The position numbers and the translations under genes were made by a program. A DNA stretch of 64,000 nt, from contig NZ_CP046120.1 of the NCBI RefSeq assembly GCF_009707465.1, positions 1,207,501-1,271,500 on the forward strand, written 5' to 3'. The notes under the pieces were generated by a model. It saw nothing but the letters and a program-made list of their open reading frames with translations. It was not told the origin of the DNA and did not search any database. Below, one piece after another: positions 16,537 through 26,171 of this stretch (the stretch's first letter is position 1; every line of letters begins with the position of its first letter). Origin of the DNA: Novosphingobium sp. Gsoil 351 (GTDB lineage: Bacteria; Pseudomonadota; Alphaproteobacteria; Sphingomonadales; Sphingomonadaceae).

Positions 16537-18483
16537 GTGGGCGACGAAAAGCTGGCGTTCGACTTCAGCGGGGTTTCCACACCGGCTCCTGTACCATTGG
16601 CACATGTCCCACGGTTTCAGCTGGGGCGTTTGATCGTCGAGCCAGCTCTGCGCCAGGTGCGCTCCAGCTTCGGGCGCACCCAAACGCTCGAACCCTTAGT
16701 ATTGCAATTAATGATTGCGCTGAGGGCTTCACTGGGAAGCACGCTTAGCCGAGACGATTTGATCGCGGCATGCTGGAATGGGCGGATCGTGAGCGACGAC
16801 GCAGTCAACCGCGTGGTCTCGAAGCTGCGCCGCGTTCTGATCGAACTTGGCGAGGGCGCTGTCCGATTGGAGACGGTCCCCAAGGTAGGCTACCGGATCG
16901 TCGCCGACCCTGTTGATCCTCCGCTCGTGCGTGCAGAGATGGAGACCCCAGAACCGCGCGCCCAATCGCCGCGGCCACGCCAGCGGGTGCTTAGCGCACT
17001 TGCGCTCGTTGCAGCGGTCAGCTTGGGAGGTGGGTTCTGGGCTTACGCGACGCAAACCCGCGCCAGCGAATCGCTAACGATTGGCGTCGAGCCCGTGGCC
17101 AGCACGGCTGGCGACCGCGAAGTCCAGGCATTCGCCAGCGCGCTCACCGGCGATCTCGCGCAAATGGCCGGCGCGATCAGCCGGGTATCGTTCGTCGAAA
17201 ACGTGCCCTCTGGCCGTCGCGCCAAGGAAGACCTTGTGGTGCGTATCGCGATCGAGCGCGAGGGCGGGAGATTGGTTGCGCGACCCCGCCTAGTCGACGG
17301 GGCGAACGGCGCGGTGCTTTGGTCGGACCGGTTCGAAAGCGACGTCCGCACCCCAGACCGATTGCGGCAGCAGGTCGCGATGGCGACCGCCGGCGTGATG
17401 CGCTGTGGGCTCGAACGTTCGGCAAAGGTGCTTGGCGATGCTGCATCGATCCGCTTGTTTTTTAGCGCTTGCAACGCGGTCATGCAGGGCGACCCAGCGC
17501 GTGGGGCAAGCTTTGCGCATGAAATCGTGGCGCGTCGACCAGATGTCGCTGCAGGCTGGGCATGCCTCGCGTTGACCACGCTCTATTCCAACTCCGCACC
17601 AGGTAACTCGACAGAAAAGTCGGCTGCAACGGCTGAGGCGACGAGATATGCGCTCAAAGCCCTCGAGCTCGATCCCAAGATCGGGCGCGCGTATCAAGCG
17701 CTTGCGGTGGCGGCGGCGCAAGGCAGCGTCGAGCAGTTCTCGATCATCGAAAAGGGTATTGCCGTCGATCCCGAGCTCCCGGCCCTGCATCGTGTTCACT
17801 CGTATGCCCTGCTCGATGCGGGCTATGTCCGTGCGAGCGTCGTCGCCGCGCAACGCGCACTTGCGCTTGATCCGACCTCAATGGCTGAATTTGGTAATGT
17901 CGAGCTCCGTCTCATGGCTGTAGGCCGGTTGGACGAGGCTCGCGCGATGCAGGCTAAGGCGGAGCGGCTATGGCCGAGCGAACCGTGGGTTGCGGGCATG
18001 CGAGAGTCCCTCCTCGTATATGACCCTGACCCGCGCCGCGCTCTCGCGGAAATGGAGACGATCGAAGCGAAGGCCCATGGCAAAGGACTGTCGCCGCTTC
18101 TCCGACGCGAAATGCGCTGGCGCTTCGATCCCGCTTCACGAAACCTCGCGTCTCTCGAACAAGAAGCCGAATCTGCCTTTGCTGCCGACCCGACTAACGC
18201 TTGGGAAAATGCGGCGACTTTTGCTCACCTTGGCTTGCTGGATGCCGCCTTCGCGTGGATGGCGCGCGCGCGCCGGAGCGAGAGGGACTACCAATGGTCA
18301 CTGCTCTTCCGGCCAGAGAGCGCCGCCCTCCGCCGCGACCCACGTTTCTTTGCGGCGATGGCGCGGATCGGGCTAGCCGACGTTTGGCGCGCTCGTGGGC
18401 AGTGGCCCGACTTCTGCTCGGAGCCAGGGCTACGTTACGATTGTCGCACCGAAACGGCCCGCATCAGCGGCGTTAAGGCCTGA
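16537..18483 (+). CDS. membrane-bound winged-helix regulator with TPR sensor domain
   Basis: A CadC/ToxR-like one-component regulator. The N-terminal OmpR-type winged helix (about residues 20-125, with SRDDLIAACWNGRIVSDDAV and VETVPKVGYRIVAD-like LETVPKVGYRIVAD) is followed by a membrane segment (VLSALALVAAVSLGGGFWAY) and a large periplasmic part with tetratricopeptide-like repeats (for example ALKALELDPKIGRAYQALAV and AQRALALDPTSMAEFG). GTG 16537 is chosen as start because AAGGAGG lies 9 bases before it; the open frame reaches back to 16300. It is divergent from the PD40 operon, its probable target. Confidence 0.82.
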   Translation: MGDEKLAFDFSGVSTPAPVPLAHVPRFQLGRLIVEPALRQVRSSFGRTQTLEPLVLQLMIALRASLGSTLSRDDLIAACWNGRIVSDDAVNRVVSKLRRVLIELGEGAVRLETVPKVGYRIVADPVDPPLVRAEMETPEPRAQSPRPRQRVLSALALVAAVSLGGGFWAYATQTRASESLTIGVEPVASTAGDREVQAFASALTGDLAQMAGAISRVSFVENVPSGRRAKEDLVVRIAIEREGGRLVARPRLVDGANGAVLWSDRFESDVRTPDRLRQQVAMATAGVMRCGLERSAKVLGDAASIRLFFSACNAVMQGDPARGASFAHEIVARRPDVAAGWACLALTTLYSNSAPGNSTEKSAATAEATRYALKALELDPKIGRAYQALAVAAAQGSVEQFSIIEKGIAVDPELPALHRVHSYALLDAGYVRASVVAAQRALALDPTSMAEFGNVELRLMAVGRLDEARAMQAKAERLWPSEPWVAGMRESLLVYDPDPRRALAEMETIEAKAHGKGLSPLLRREMRWRFDPASRNLASLEQEAESAFAADPTNAWENAATFAHLGLLDAAFAWMARARRSERDYQWSLLFRPESAALRRDPRFFAAMARIGLADVWRARGQWPDFCSEPGLRYDCRTETARISGVKA

Positions 18484-18633
18484 CTGGAGCTTCATCGAAC
18501 TTTCTGAAAATGGGATCTGCCGACCAGCATCGTCGGTCGCATTTCGGGCCTGACCGCTTTCGCGAGGTCCGTAACGGGGCCGACAGCGGATTGGCAGGTA
18601 TTTCAAGATCTCGGTTGAATGCAGCCCTTCAAT

Positions 18634-18828
18634 CTAGCGCTTGACGCAGCGGAACCCGATATGGCTGGTCGAGGTATCAATCGTTTCCGGGTGACGTGCT
18701 GCCGGGCGGAAGCGTCGGCAGTAGTTCTCAGCACAGAGGTGCGAACCTCCATTGAGGACCTTACGGCCGAACTTCACATGGGACTGCGTTGGGTCGAAGC
18801 TCTCGCGCAGGACGTCATGTAACGACAA
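18634..18828 (-). pseudogene. C-terminal fragment of a formylglycine-generating enzyme
   Basis: About 50 residues match the end of the full FGE at 44418-45395: FGRKVLNGGSHLCAENYCRR here against IGRKVIKGGSHLCAENYCRR there, then RPAARHPETIDTSTSHIGFR in both. The two active-site cysteines are retained but the whole N-terminal fold is missing. The open frame starts at a TTG overlapping the DUF1501 stop. The DNA is clearly diverged from the full gene, so it is an old paralogous remnant and not a recent duplication. Function alone is unlikely. Confidence 0.8.
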
Positions 18829-19966
18829 GCCCTTCGCTCGCCTGACTGGTGCCTCCGGGAAACAGCGTTTTCATCGCCAGCGCCGGGTCTAGCGCGAAGT
18901 GTTGGGCCACTGCACCGGCGATCGTCGCATCCAGCGACGCGGTCGGCCTTAGGTCGCGGCCTTCGTAGAGGCTGGCGGTGGCGAGGCCGGGCCAGTCGGC
19001 TACGATCCGACCGCCCACCACCGTTCCTCCCAGCAGCATCGCCAGGCTCGCGGTGCCGTGATCGGTGCCGCCGGTGCCATTGACGGCCGCGGTGCGTCCG
19101 AATTCGGTCGCGACCACGACGAGCGTATCGGCCCAGGCCGGTCCCAGCCCCACCTGGAGGGCGCCGATCAGCGCGTCCAGCCCGACAAGCTGGGCGCGCA
19201 GCCGGGCAAGCTGGCCGGCGTGGGTGTCCCAGCCGCCGGTCTCGATCATCACCACGCGCGCGCCCTGATCGCCGGTCATCAGCGAGGCGGCAAGCGCGCC
19301 GGTCGCCGCCGCACCCCTGCCGCCGTCCGCGGCGAGGTCGCCGGCCATCGCCCGGGTCGCCATCGCCTCTGCCCACAGCGGGTGGAGCAGGGCGTCGCCT
19401 TGGTAGAGCTGGGTCACCCGGTTCAAAAGGTCGTCGCTCGCCCTGGGCAGGTTCGAAGGGGCGTAGCTCGCGACCTGCGCCGGGCCGCGCAGCGCGGCCG
19501 GGATGGTCGCCGAAATCGCCAGCGCGCGCGCCTCGCTCGCTGGGAGCAGCCCGACCAGCCGGTTGAGCCAGCCCGACTTGACGTCGTACGGCATGTTTCC
19601 GCCGGTCTCGAGCACGTTCTGCCCGTCGAAATGCGAACGATCGCGATAGGGCGATGCCGCCGCGTGGACGAACAGAGCCTGCTTCGCGCCATGGAGCTTG
19701 GCCACTTGCGCCAGGGCGGGATGCAGCGCGAACATGCCGCCCAGTTGCTGCGCGTCGGCGAAGTCGGCGGCGAGCGCGCCTCGCAGTCCGGCATAGGCGG
19801 GGTCGCCGGTGGGAGCGAGGGTGCCAAGCCCGTCTGCGGCGCCGCGCTGGATCACGAACACCAGTCGGCGCTGGGTCGAGGCGCGGGCGAGCGCGATCCG
19901 CGGCGCGAACAATAGACCGGTCCCGGCGAGCGAACCGCTGACAATCAGCGAGCGGCGATCTAGCAT
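18815..19966 (-). CDS. DUF1501 family exported protein
   Basis: A 383-residue protein with a signal sequence containing RRSLIVSGSLAGTGLL, Tat- or Sec-like. The body belongs to the alkaline-phosphatase/sulfatase-like DUF1501 group: VFVIQRGAADGL, RSHFDGQNVLETG, MIETGGWDTHAGQ and VVATEFGRTAAVNGTGGTDHG are characteristic metal-binding-like motifs. It is almost always paired with DUF1800, as here, four bases downstream. The pair is often found in polysaccharide loci, and its exact role is not known. Confidence 0.88.
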   Translation of the reverse strand: MLDRRSLIVSGSLAGTGLLFAPRIALARASTQRRLVFVIQRGAADGLGTLAPTGDPAYAGLRGALAADFADAQQLGGMFALHPALAQVAKLHGAKQALFVHAAASPYRDRSHFDGQNVLETGGNMPYDVKSGWLNRLVGLLPASEARALAISATIPAALRGPAQVASYAPSNLPRASDDLLNRVTQLYQGDALLHPLWAEAMATRAMAGDLAADGGRGAAATGALAASLMTGDQGARVVMIETGGWDTHAGQLARLRAQLVGLDALIGALQVGLGPAWADTLVVVATEFGRTAAVNGTGGTDHGTASLAMLLGGTVVGGRIVADWPGLATASLYEGRDLRPTASLDATIAGAVAQHFALDPALAMKTLFPGGTSQASEGLVVT

Positions 19967-19970
19967 CGGA

Positions 19971-21383
19971 TTATCTCCGCATCATTTCGGGCGAAGCGAG
20001 CAATAGCGCCAGCCCCTGCGCCGGGCTCTCGGCGCGCTGGATCGCGGTGCGCGTCGTCTCGGCTAGCGCGCCCGGAAACAGCTTCTCGGCAAGCGCGCGG
20101 GGATCGGCGGGGGTGGTCACCCTTCCGGCGATTCTGTCGGCCAACTCGACCCGGCGGACGAGCGCGTCGGGACCGGCCCAGCTCGCGGCAATGTCGTCCC
20201 ACCCCGCGGGCGAGCCGGGTTTCCACACCGCCTGTCCGAGCTGGACGAAAGCGCCCGCCGCTGCCCGATCCTCGAGATGCCGAACCCCCGCTGCGCGCAT
20301 CGCGGCGATGCCCCAGTCCCAAGGAGTGCGAAACTTTGCCGCGGTTTCGTCCCACCCCTCGGGTGCCGCTACCAGCGCGCGATAGACGGTAGGCAAATCG
20401 CCGCGTGAGGTGAGGAATGCCTGCTCGAGCCGCGCCACCAGCGTCGGGGGTGGATCATCGGCGGAGAAATGGCGGGCGAGCTTGGTCGCGATGTGCCGTG
20501 CGGTCGCCGGGTGCGCAGCCAGATCGGCGAGCACCGCCTGCGCTTGCTCTTCCCCGTCTTCACCATAGCGCTTGCCCATGATCGCCCGCGCACCGGGCTC
20601 GTGGAGCGGCGGGGCGTAGAGAAAGCCGCCCTGAGTCCCGCGCAGGAAAGGGAGGCGGCCGAGCCCGCCCACGGTCCACCCGGTCAGCGCGCGGGCAAAT
20701 TCGGTCACGTCGGCCTGGGTGTAGACCGTGCGCACCCCCAGCGTGTGCAGTTCCATGATCTCGCGTGCGAGATTTTCGTTGAGGCCGCGCTGGCGTCCAT
20801 TGCGTGCCGCGCGCTGGCCGAGCGGGCTGTCTGGGCCGATCGACTGCGCCTGATCGAGATAGAGCAGCATCGCCGGGTGGCGTTCGACGGCGCCGAGCAG
20901 ATCGGCGAAGCTGCCCAACACGTGCGGACGGATCGCCTCGAACTCGAGCGCGCCGGCCAGACCGATCGAGACCTGCTTGTCGACCGACACCGCGAAGTGG
21001 TTGGCCCAAAAATGGACCAGCCGCTCGACGAACGGTGTTTCGCTGACCAGCGCCACATTGGTGCGCGCGCCAACCGCCGCAAGATAGGCTTGGCGCAGTC
21101 CGCGGCCGAGACCCGCGCCGGGCATCGCCGTGGCGGTCCGCAATTCGCCGTTCATTGCGGGTTCGGGTGTGGCCGTTGCTGCGCGCCGTTCCTGCCGCGC
21201 CTCGCGCAGGTCGGCCAGCAACGCCACAAGCGCAGGGGTTCCGGGCAGCGCGGCAATCGGGGCGGGACGGATCGCAAAGCGAGCGAGCTGATCCGTCAGC
21301 CAGCGGTGCGGATCGGAAGGCGGCGCCTCATCGTCCCGTGCGCCGAGGCCAAATCGGTTCAGGGCAATCCTTGCAGCGCTCAT
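19971..21383 (-). CDS. DUF1800 family protein
   Basis: A 470-residue protein, mostly helical. It shows the family N-terminus (ALNRFGLGARDDEA), the central FVERLVHFWANHFAVS segment and LNENLAREIMELHTLGV, followed by DVTEFARALTGWTVGG. The start at 21383 is preferred over 21431 because it begins at the family N-terminus. It forms an operon pair with the DUF1501 gene and is the penultimate intact gene of the leftward carbohydrate arm. No enzymatic residue assignment is possible. Confidence 0.88.
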   Translation of the reverse strand: MSAARIALNRFGLGARDDEAPPSDPHRWLTDQLARFAIRPAPIAALPGTPALVALLADLREARQERRAATATPEPAMNGELRTATAMPGAGLGRGLRQAYLAAVGARTNVALVSETPFVERLVHFWANHFAVSVDKQVSIGLAGALEFEAIRPHVLGSFADLLGAVERHPAMLLYLDQAQSIGPDSPLGQRAARNGRQRGLNENLAREIMELHTLGVRTVYTQADVTEFARALTGWTVGGLGRLPFLRGTQGGFLYAPPLHEPGARAIMGKRYGEDGEEQAQAVLADLAAHPATARHIATKLARHFSADDPPPTLVARLEQAFLTSRGDLPTVYRALVAAPEGWDETAAKFRTPWDWGIAAMRAAGVRHLEDRAAAGAFVQLGQAVWKPGSPAGWDDIAASWAGPDALVRRVELADRIAGRVTTPADPRALAEKLFPGALAETTRTAIQRAESPAQGLALLLASPEMMRR

Positions 21384-21493
21384 CGGCCTCTCCGCCTGAT
21401 GTTGGCCGGACGGTGCAGGACGCTGGGACACAAGTCACGTCGCGAAATGTATCCGAATGTCACTTGAACGGTCTCTGAAATGCAGGTCGGACG

Positions 21494-23212
21494 TCAGCGG
21501 CCGATCGAGGGCGGAGGCCCGCCTGCACCGTCGGCTCCGATATTCGTAGGCGCATCTTGCTTGAGCTCGTTCCCGAAGAAGTCGGTGACCGGCGATTCGC
21601 TCACCTCTGCAAAGACGCTTTTGCCAGCGTCGGGAAACGGTGGGTGCGCGACAGCCGTTCCGGCGCCGATGGCAGCGCTCCCAGGCAGGAGACGGTATCC
21701 CTCGGGCGAAGTCGCTCCAGGATTGGCAATATTCGGGTTGGCCGAGACGACACCGGAACCCATGGCCAGGAGTTCTGCATTCGTCTTGCCGAAAAACAGG
21801 TTGTTGCGCAGGTCTAGCGGCGGCCCCCGCAGATCGAGCTTCAACTGTTCGCCGATCATGGCATGGGGCGATACGTAAAAGATGTTGTTCCAAACGTGAG
21901 CGTTCAATACGGAGAACGAGAGGTCGGGAAAGAGGCCGGACCTTATAAATACAGTATTATTATAGATATAGACTTCGTCGGACGGATTTTTGCGCGGCGA
22001 CCATGTGCTGATCCACAAGGTATTTCCGTCCTTTTCGCGCAGACCGTCATTTACACTGATATTATAGCGCCAAATGATATTGCGGTTATTCCCCAGGATC
22101 TCGACGAAGCCGCCTTCACTGTCTTCCGAGTAGTTGTATTGGTAGAGGACATTGAGATTGCCGAAGTCGACGTGCATCCCGTACGAGTCCTTGTATCCGC
22201 GGACATGGCGCGAACGATTGCGCTGCGCGACGATGTCCCGAGAATTGACCACCCAGGCTCCACTGCCGCGTCCCACCATCCGATCGGGTCTCGCGCTAGA
22301 GCCGCAATAGTCGAAATCGTTGTTCTCGATCAGCGCATCGCGCGCGCCGGCCAGTTGCACTGCCGAACCGCCCAGCTCGAAGAACTTGTTTTCGGCGATG
22401 ACGATGTCTCGGTTGAAGCCCGTCTCGGGATCGCGCGATTGGGCGTCCCCGGCTCCTCGACTGCGCGGACCGGCGTTGCTGATCTGCACCCCAAAACGCC
22501 CGGTATGCTCGATCCGGTTCCCCGAAATGCGGATATCCCGAAAGTACGACGGCGCCGCCCGCGTTTGCCTGTCGGTTGTCTCGAAGCGAATGCCGCTCAC
22601 GGTCACCCGGTTGAACTGATCCTCGGTGGTATGGGTGACGGCCTTCGCGAACACGTCGTGGACGTGGAGGTCGGTCATCCGGATATGCTCGAGCACCCCG
22701 CCGCCGTCGTTGACGAACAGAATGCCCGCAGCGGTGTCCTCCGCCTCGCCCGGGCGCGGGCGGTCGACGCTGTTGCTGATTTCGAGCCCGCGGATCTCGA
22801 TGTGGTGTTGATTGCGGACCAGAATTGCCGCCGCGTAGGCTCCCCCACTGCCGCCGGCGCCATCGATGCGGGGACGCGCACCAGCGCCGTACGTGGCGAC
22901 GATCAGCGGCTTACCGGGGTTACCCGACGACCGAATCTGCAACTGCCCGTTGAAAATATCTCCAGCCTTGAACAGGATCTGATCGCCAGCTTCAAAGGTC
23001 TGCGCGTTGACGCGCTCGAGCGAGGCCCAAGGGCACGATGGAGCGGTCGCAAGGCAATTGTCCCGACCTTCGGAACTGCTTACGTAGAAGACGCGGCCGT
23101 GCGGCGAGATGGGCGGATTGGCGGCAATCGCAGCGCCACACGGAAGGCACGCAAAACCGGTGGCGAGCGCGACCGCGAACGCGACCGCGCACGACATGAC
23201 TTCATGCCTCAT
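21494..23212 (-). CDS. secreted right-handed parallel beta-helix protein (candidate glycosidase or lyase)
   Basis: A 572-residue protein with a signal peptide (CAVAFAVALATGFACLPCGAA). From about residue 60 on, short repeating strands such as HHIEIRGLEISNS, YFRDIRISGNRIEHTGRFGV, DIVIAENKFFELGGSAVQL and ALIENNDFDYC build a parallel beta-helix, the fold of polysaccharide lyases and of GH28, GH82 and GH110 enzymes. In a sulfated-galactan locus a carrageenase- or galactosidase-type activity is possible, but no family can be assigned by eye. ATG 23212 overlaps the esterase stop by four bases. Confidence 0.82.
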   Translation of the reverse strand: MRHEVMSCAVAFAVALATGFACLPCGAAIAANPPISPHGRVFYVSSSEGRDNCLATAPSCPWASLERVNAQTFEAGDQILFKAGDIFNGQLQIRSSGNPGKPLIVATYGAGARPRIDGAGGSGGAYAAAILVRNQHHIEIRGLEISNSVDRPRPGEAEDTAAGILFVNDGGGVLEHIRMTDLHVHDVFAKAVTHTTEDQFNRVTVSGIRFETTDRQTRAAPSYFRDIRISGNRIEHTGRFGVQISNAGPRSRGAGDAQSRDPETGFNRDIVIAENKFFELGGSAVQLAGARDALIENNDFDYCGSSARPDRMVGRGSGAWVVNSRDIVAQRNRSRHVRGYKDSYGMHVDFGNLNVLYQYNYSEDSEGGFVEILGNNRNIIWRYNISVNDGLREKDGNTLWISTWSPRKNPSDEVYIYNNTVFIRSGLFPDLSFSVLNAHVWNNIFYVSPHAMIGEQLKLDLRGPPLDLRNNLFFGKTNAELLAMGSGVVSANPNIANPGATSPEGYRLLPGSAAIGAGTAVAHPPFPDAGKSVFAEVSESPVTDFFGNELKQDAPTNIGADGAGGPPPSIGR

Positions 23213-24729
23213 TTCGCAGATTTTCTCAGATCGGTCGAGAACGGTCCCAACGGCAGGCCGGAACTGTCGAATACGTTGCAGATCGGCGCGGCTGCGTAGC
23301 AATAACGGACAGTATCGGCCTTGACGCCGGCGGGCACGGCGACGCGGATTCGCTCACCGTCGAATTCCGCGTCGGCGAATTGGCAGACATTCTGACTGCT
23401 TTTCGTGCCACAGACCATGAAGGGTCCCGGCCTGCCCCATGAAGCGGAGATCAGTGGCTCCGAGGCCCCAGCAATCTCAATGAAGACCGAGCTGCCATCC
23501 AGCCGTGCGGCCCCGAGTTCCGGGCCCGTCTTCACCATCTCTCCATACACGAGCCTGCGCAAACCCATCGCGGCCCGGCGGGCAACGGGAAGCTTGAGCG
23601 GAGGGTGTATGTCGAGCCGCTCGCCGACATCGATCGTGACCACCAGAGCGGTCCGCGGGTCGTTTGCTACGACCTGGCGTTGGGCTTCGCGAACCTGTGC
23701 CCAGTTGTTGTCCTCCGCCATGGCGCTCAAGGGGCCGAAGCTGGCCAGTTGTACGATGACGAAGGGCAGATCGGCGTGGAATTGGCGGCGCCAACTCGCA
23801 AGCATGGCAGTGAGCTTTGCGCGATAGACCTGCGTCCCGTCGCGGCGGCCGGCGTTGTTCTCGCCCTGATACCAAAGCGCCCCGGCAAGGCCGTAGTCTG
23901 CGAGCGGCGCTATCATTGCGTTGTATAGGTTCGCATAACCGATGCGACCGCCCGATTCCGAAGGCGCGTTCCAGCGAGCGTCCAGCATGGCGCCATACCG
24001 AGCTTCTGCAGCTGCCGGGGCGGCGCGAAAGGCCTCCAGAATAGCGAGTTCGGGCTGCATGCCTCCCGCAGCCGCGAGACCGGTTGCAGGCGTCCACGAT
24101 TCAATCGCGGTTCCACCCCAGGAGGAATCGATCAGCCCCACCACGACCTTCTGCCGAGCGGCGATCTCACGTCCCGTCAGGAAGCAAACGGCAGAGAAAT
24201 CCTGGCCAGCCTCATCGGCGGTTTGCCAGGCAGGGGGCTTTAGGAAGGTGACGAGAGGCAGCCTCGCCTGGCTCTGCGGGACCGTCAGCAAGCGAAGCGC
24301 GGCATCGCCTGGCTGCTTGCGATCCTTGGGCTGTAGCGCGGTCTCGGACATGGCGAACTGCATGTTCGACTGGCCCGAGCACAGGAAGACGTCGCCAATC
24401 GCAATGTCCCTGGCCGCAATCGTCTCGCCGCCCGAGCGGGCGACGATCGCTTGGCCCGTCGCCGCCTGCTGGCGGGGGAAGAGCGCGCGCCATTCGCCCT
24501 GCCGGTCGGTCAGAACGGTCCGGGTCATCCCGGCGAATTCGATGGAGACCTTCGCTCCCGCGTGGGCGTGGCCACGGATCGCGATGTCCTGGCCGCGCTG
24601 GATGACCGCGTGGTCGGCGAACGGGGCATGCAGGACGAAGTCCTGACCTTGGGCCCGGGCGGGCGCCGCTGCCGAAGCAGTCCAAATCGCAACTGCGACT
24701 GTGGCGAGAATGAGCGGCGCGACCTTCAT
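23209..24729 (-). CDS. exported SGNH-type acetylesterase (sialate O-acetylesterase family)
   Basis: A 506-residue protein with a signal peptide ending ARAQG. The SGNH hydrolase signature is present: nucleophile block LCSGQSNMQF, the SSWGGTAIESW block and LWYQGENN, and a late DIHPPLK that may hold the catalytic Asp-x-x-His. The family removes O-acetyl groups from sugars. Here it would deacetylate or de-esterify the polysaccharide before or after sulfatase action. The start overlaps the sulfatase stop (ATGA), in a chain of such overlaps along the operon. Confidence 0.86.
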   Translation of the reverse strand: MKVAPLILATVAVAIWTASAAAPARAQGQDFVLHAPFADHAVIQRGQDIAIRGHAHAGAKVSIEFAGMTRTVLTDRQGEWRALFPRQQAATGQAIVARSGGETIAARDIAIGDVFLCSGQSNMQFAMSETALQPKDRKQPGDAALRLLTVPQSQARLPLVTFLKPPAWQTADEAGQDFSAVCFLTGREIAARQKVVVGLIDSSWGGTAIESWTPATGLAAAGGMQPELAILEAFRAAPAAAEARYGAMLDARWNAPSESGGRIGYANLYNAMIAPLADYGLAGALWYQGENNAGRRDGTQVYRAKLTAMLASWRRQFHADLPFVIVQLASFGPLSAMAEDNNWAQVREAQRQVVANDPRTALVVTIDVGERLDIHPPLKLPVARRAAMGLRRLVYGEMVKTGPELGAARLDGSSVFIEIAGASEPLISASWGRPGPFMVCGTKSSQNVCQFADAEFDGERIRVAVPAGVKADTVRYCYAAAPICNVFDSSGLPLGPFSTDLRKSAK

Positions 24730-26171
24730 TTTCCGAACAAAGCCTTTCTCTCGGCGATATTTTCTTTGGCGACGTGATCGGCGGAATATCGGCGCACGTC
24801 CTCCTGCGACCAGAAGGTTCCGGTGTGCCAGCGCGGATGCTCGAGGGTGCCTTCCCACGCAAACAGGCGCTTCATCATCGAGCGCACGCGTTCGGGATCG
24901 GCATCGGCAAGATTGCGCGTCTCGCCGATGTCGCCGACGAGATCGTAAAGCTCGGGCGGCCGATCCGGATACCGCAGCAGCTTCCACCGCCCGTCACGCA
25001 TCGCCGCCATGTTGTCGTAGCGCCAATACAGCGGGCGCGCGGCGAGCTTCGCCGGATCGGACAACAGCGAGAGGCCGTCGAGCGACTGCGGCACTTGCGC
25101 GCCGCTCAACTCAAGCGCCGTCGGCAGGACATCCAGCAGTGAGACGGGAGCCGTCACTTTCGTCCCTGCGCGTCCGCGATCGGGCAAGCGGACGATCAAC
25201 GGCACTCTGATACCGCCTTCCAGAAGCGTGCCCTTCGTGCCCCGCAGGGGCGTGTTGTAGGCACCGATCCCCACCCGGTCGCCTCCGTTGTCGTTGGCGA
25301 AGACGATCAGCGTGTTGCGATCCGCGCCGGTCCGCCGGAGTGTCTCGATCACCTTCCCCACCGCGCGGTCCAGCGCCCAGCTCATCGCCGCTAGCCGTCG
25401 CCGCTGCGGATCTTTGATCGCCGGGAACCGCGCTTCATCGGCAGCGAGCGCGTCCATCGGAGCATGGACCGCGTTGAACGCGAGATAGAGCAGGAAGGGC
25501 CGGTCCTTGCTCTCCTCGATGTCGCGTGCCGCCTCTTCGCCGAACTGGTCGGTCAGATAGCGGCCCGGCGTCTCAGGAGCACCGTCGCGCTGGATCGCCG
25601 CGGCCGCGATCCTGTTTGGAAAATAGCTGCTGCCGCCTCCCAGAAAACCATAGAAGTGATCGAACCCGCGGGTTCGCGGATCGAACTGCGGCTGTTCCCC
25701 CACATGCCATTTGCCGACGGCGTAGGTCGCGTAGCCGGCGGCACGGAACAGGTCGGCTGCGGTCCGCTCGCCGGTATCGAGGCCCATGAAGCGCGCCTCC
25801 ACGCCTTTGGGCGGAGCTTGGGTCAGGTTGAACTCGTACCCGAAGCGCTGGGTATAGCGGCCCGTCAGCAATCCGGCGCGCGATGGGCTGCAGAACGGCA
25901 TCGAGGCATAGGCATCCGAATAGACGATGCCTTGACGGGCCAGCGCGTCGATATTGGGGGTGCTGATTTCGCGGCTGCCCTGGAAGCCGAAGTCGCGATA
26001 GCCCGCGTCGTCGGCGAGGATGATCACGACATTGAGCCTTGCCGGTTTGGAGGACGCAGCCGCAGGCGTGTACGCCGACAAGAGAGCGGTCGTACCCAGG
26101 CAGGCGGCCGCCGCCAGGCGGAGGCTTCGGCGAAGTCGCGGTCCGCTAGTCCTCGCCGGCGAAGCGATCAT
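24726..26171 (-). CDS. exported sulfatase, Cys-type (S1 family), copy C
   Basis: A 481-residue arylsulfatase-like enzyme with signal sequence (RLAAAACLGTTALLSAYTPAAA). The active-site motif CSPSRAGLLTGR contains the Cys that FGE converts to formylglycine. Metal ligands are visible in ILADDAGYRDFG, the GKWHVG block and FANDNGGDR. It hydrolyses sulfate esters of carbohydrates in the periplasm or outside. Its stop overlaps the esterase start and its own start overlaps the end of sulfatase B. The target sulfate position is unknown. Confidence 0.92.
   Translation of the reverse strand: MIASPARTSGPRLRRSLRLAAAACLGTTALLSAYTPAAASSKPARLNVVIILADDAGYRDFGFQGSREISTPNIDALARQGIVYSDAYASMPFCSPSRAGLLTGRYTQRFGYEFNLTQAPPKGVEARFMGLDTGERTAADLFRAAGYATYAVGKWHVGEQPQFDPRTRGFDHFYGFLGGGSSYFPNRIAAAAIQRDGAPETPGRYLTDQFGEEAARDIEESKDRPFLLYLAFNAVHAPMDALAADEARFPAIKDPQRRRLAAMSWALDRAVGKVIETLRRTGADRNTLIVFANDNGGDRVGIGAYNTPLRGTKGTLLEGGIRVPLIVRLPDRGRAGTKVTAPVSLLDVLPTALELSGAQVPQSLDGLSLLSDPAKLAARPLYWRYDNMAAMRDGRWKLLRYPDRPPELYDLVGDIGETRNLADADPERVRSMMKRLFAWEGTLEHPRWHTGTFWSQEDVRRYSADHVAKENIAERKALFGK

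Noticed and set aside
21863..23299. 478-codon open frame on the plus strand
   Set aside because: It is antisense to the beta-helix protein gene, which has a signal peptide and repeated strand motifs; the frame has no family features.
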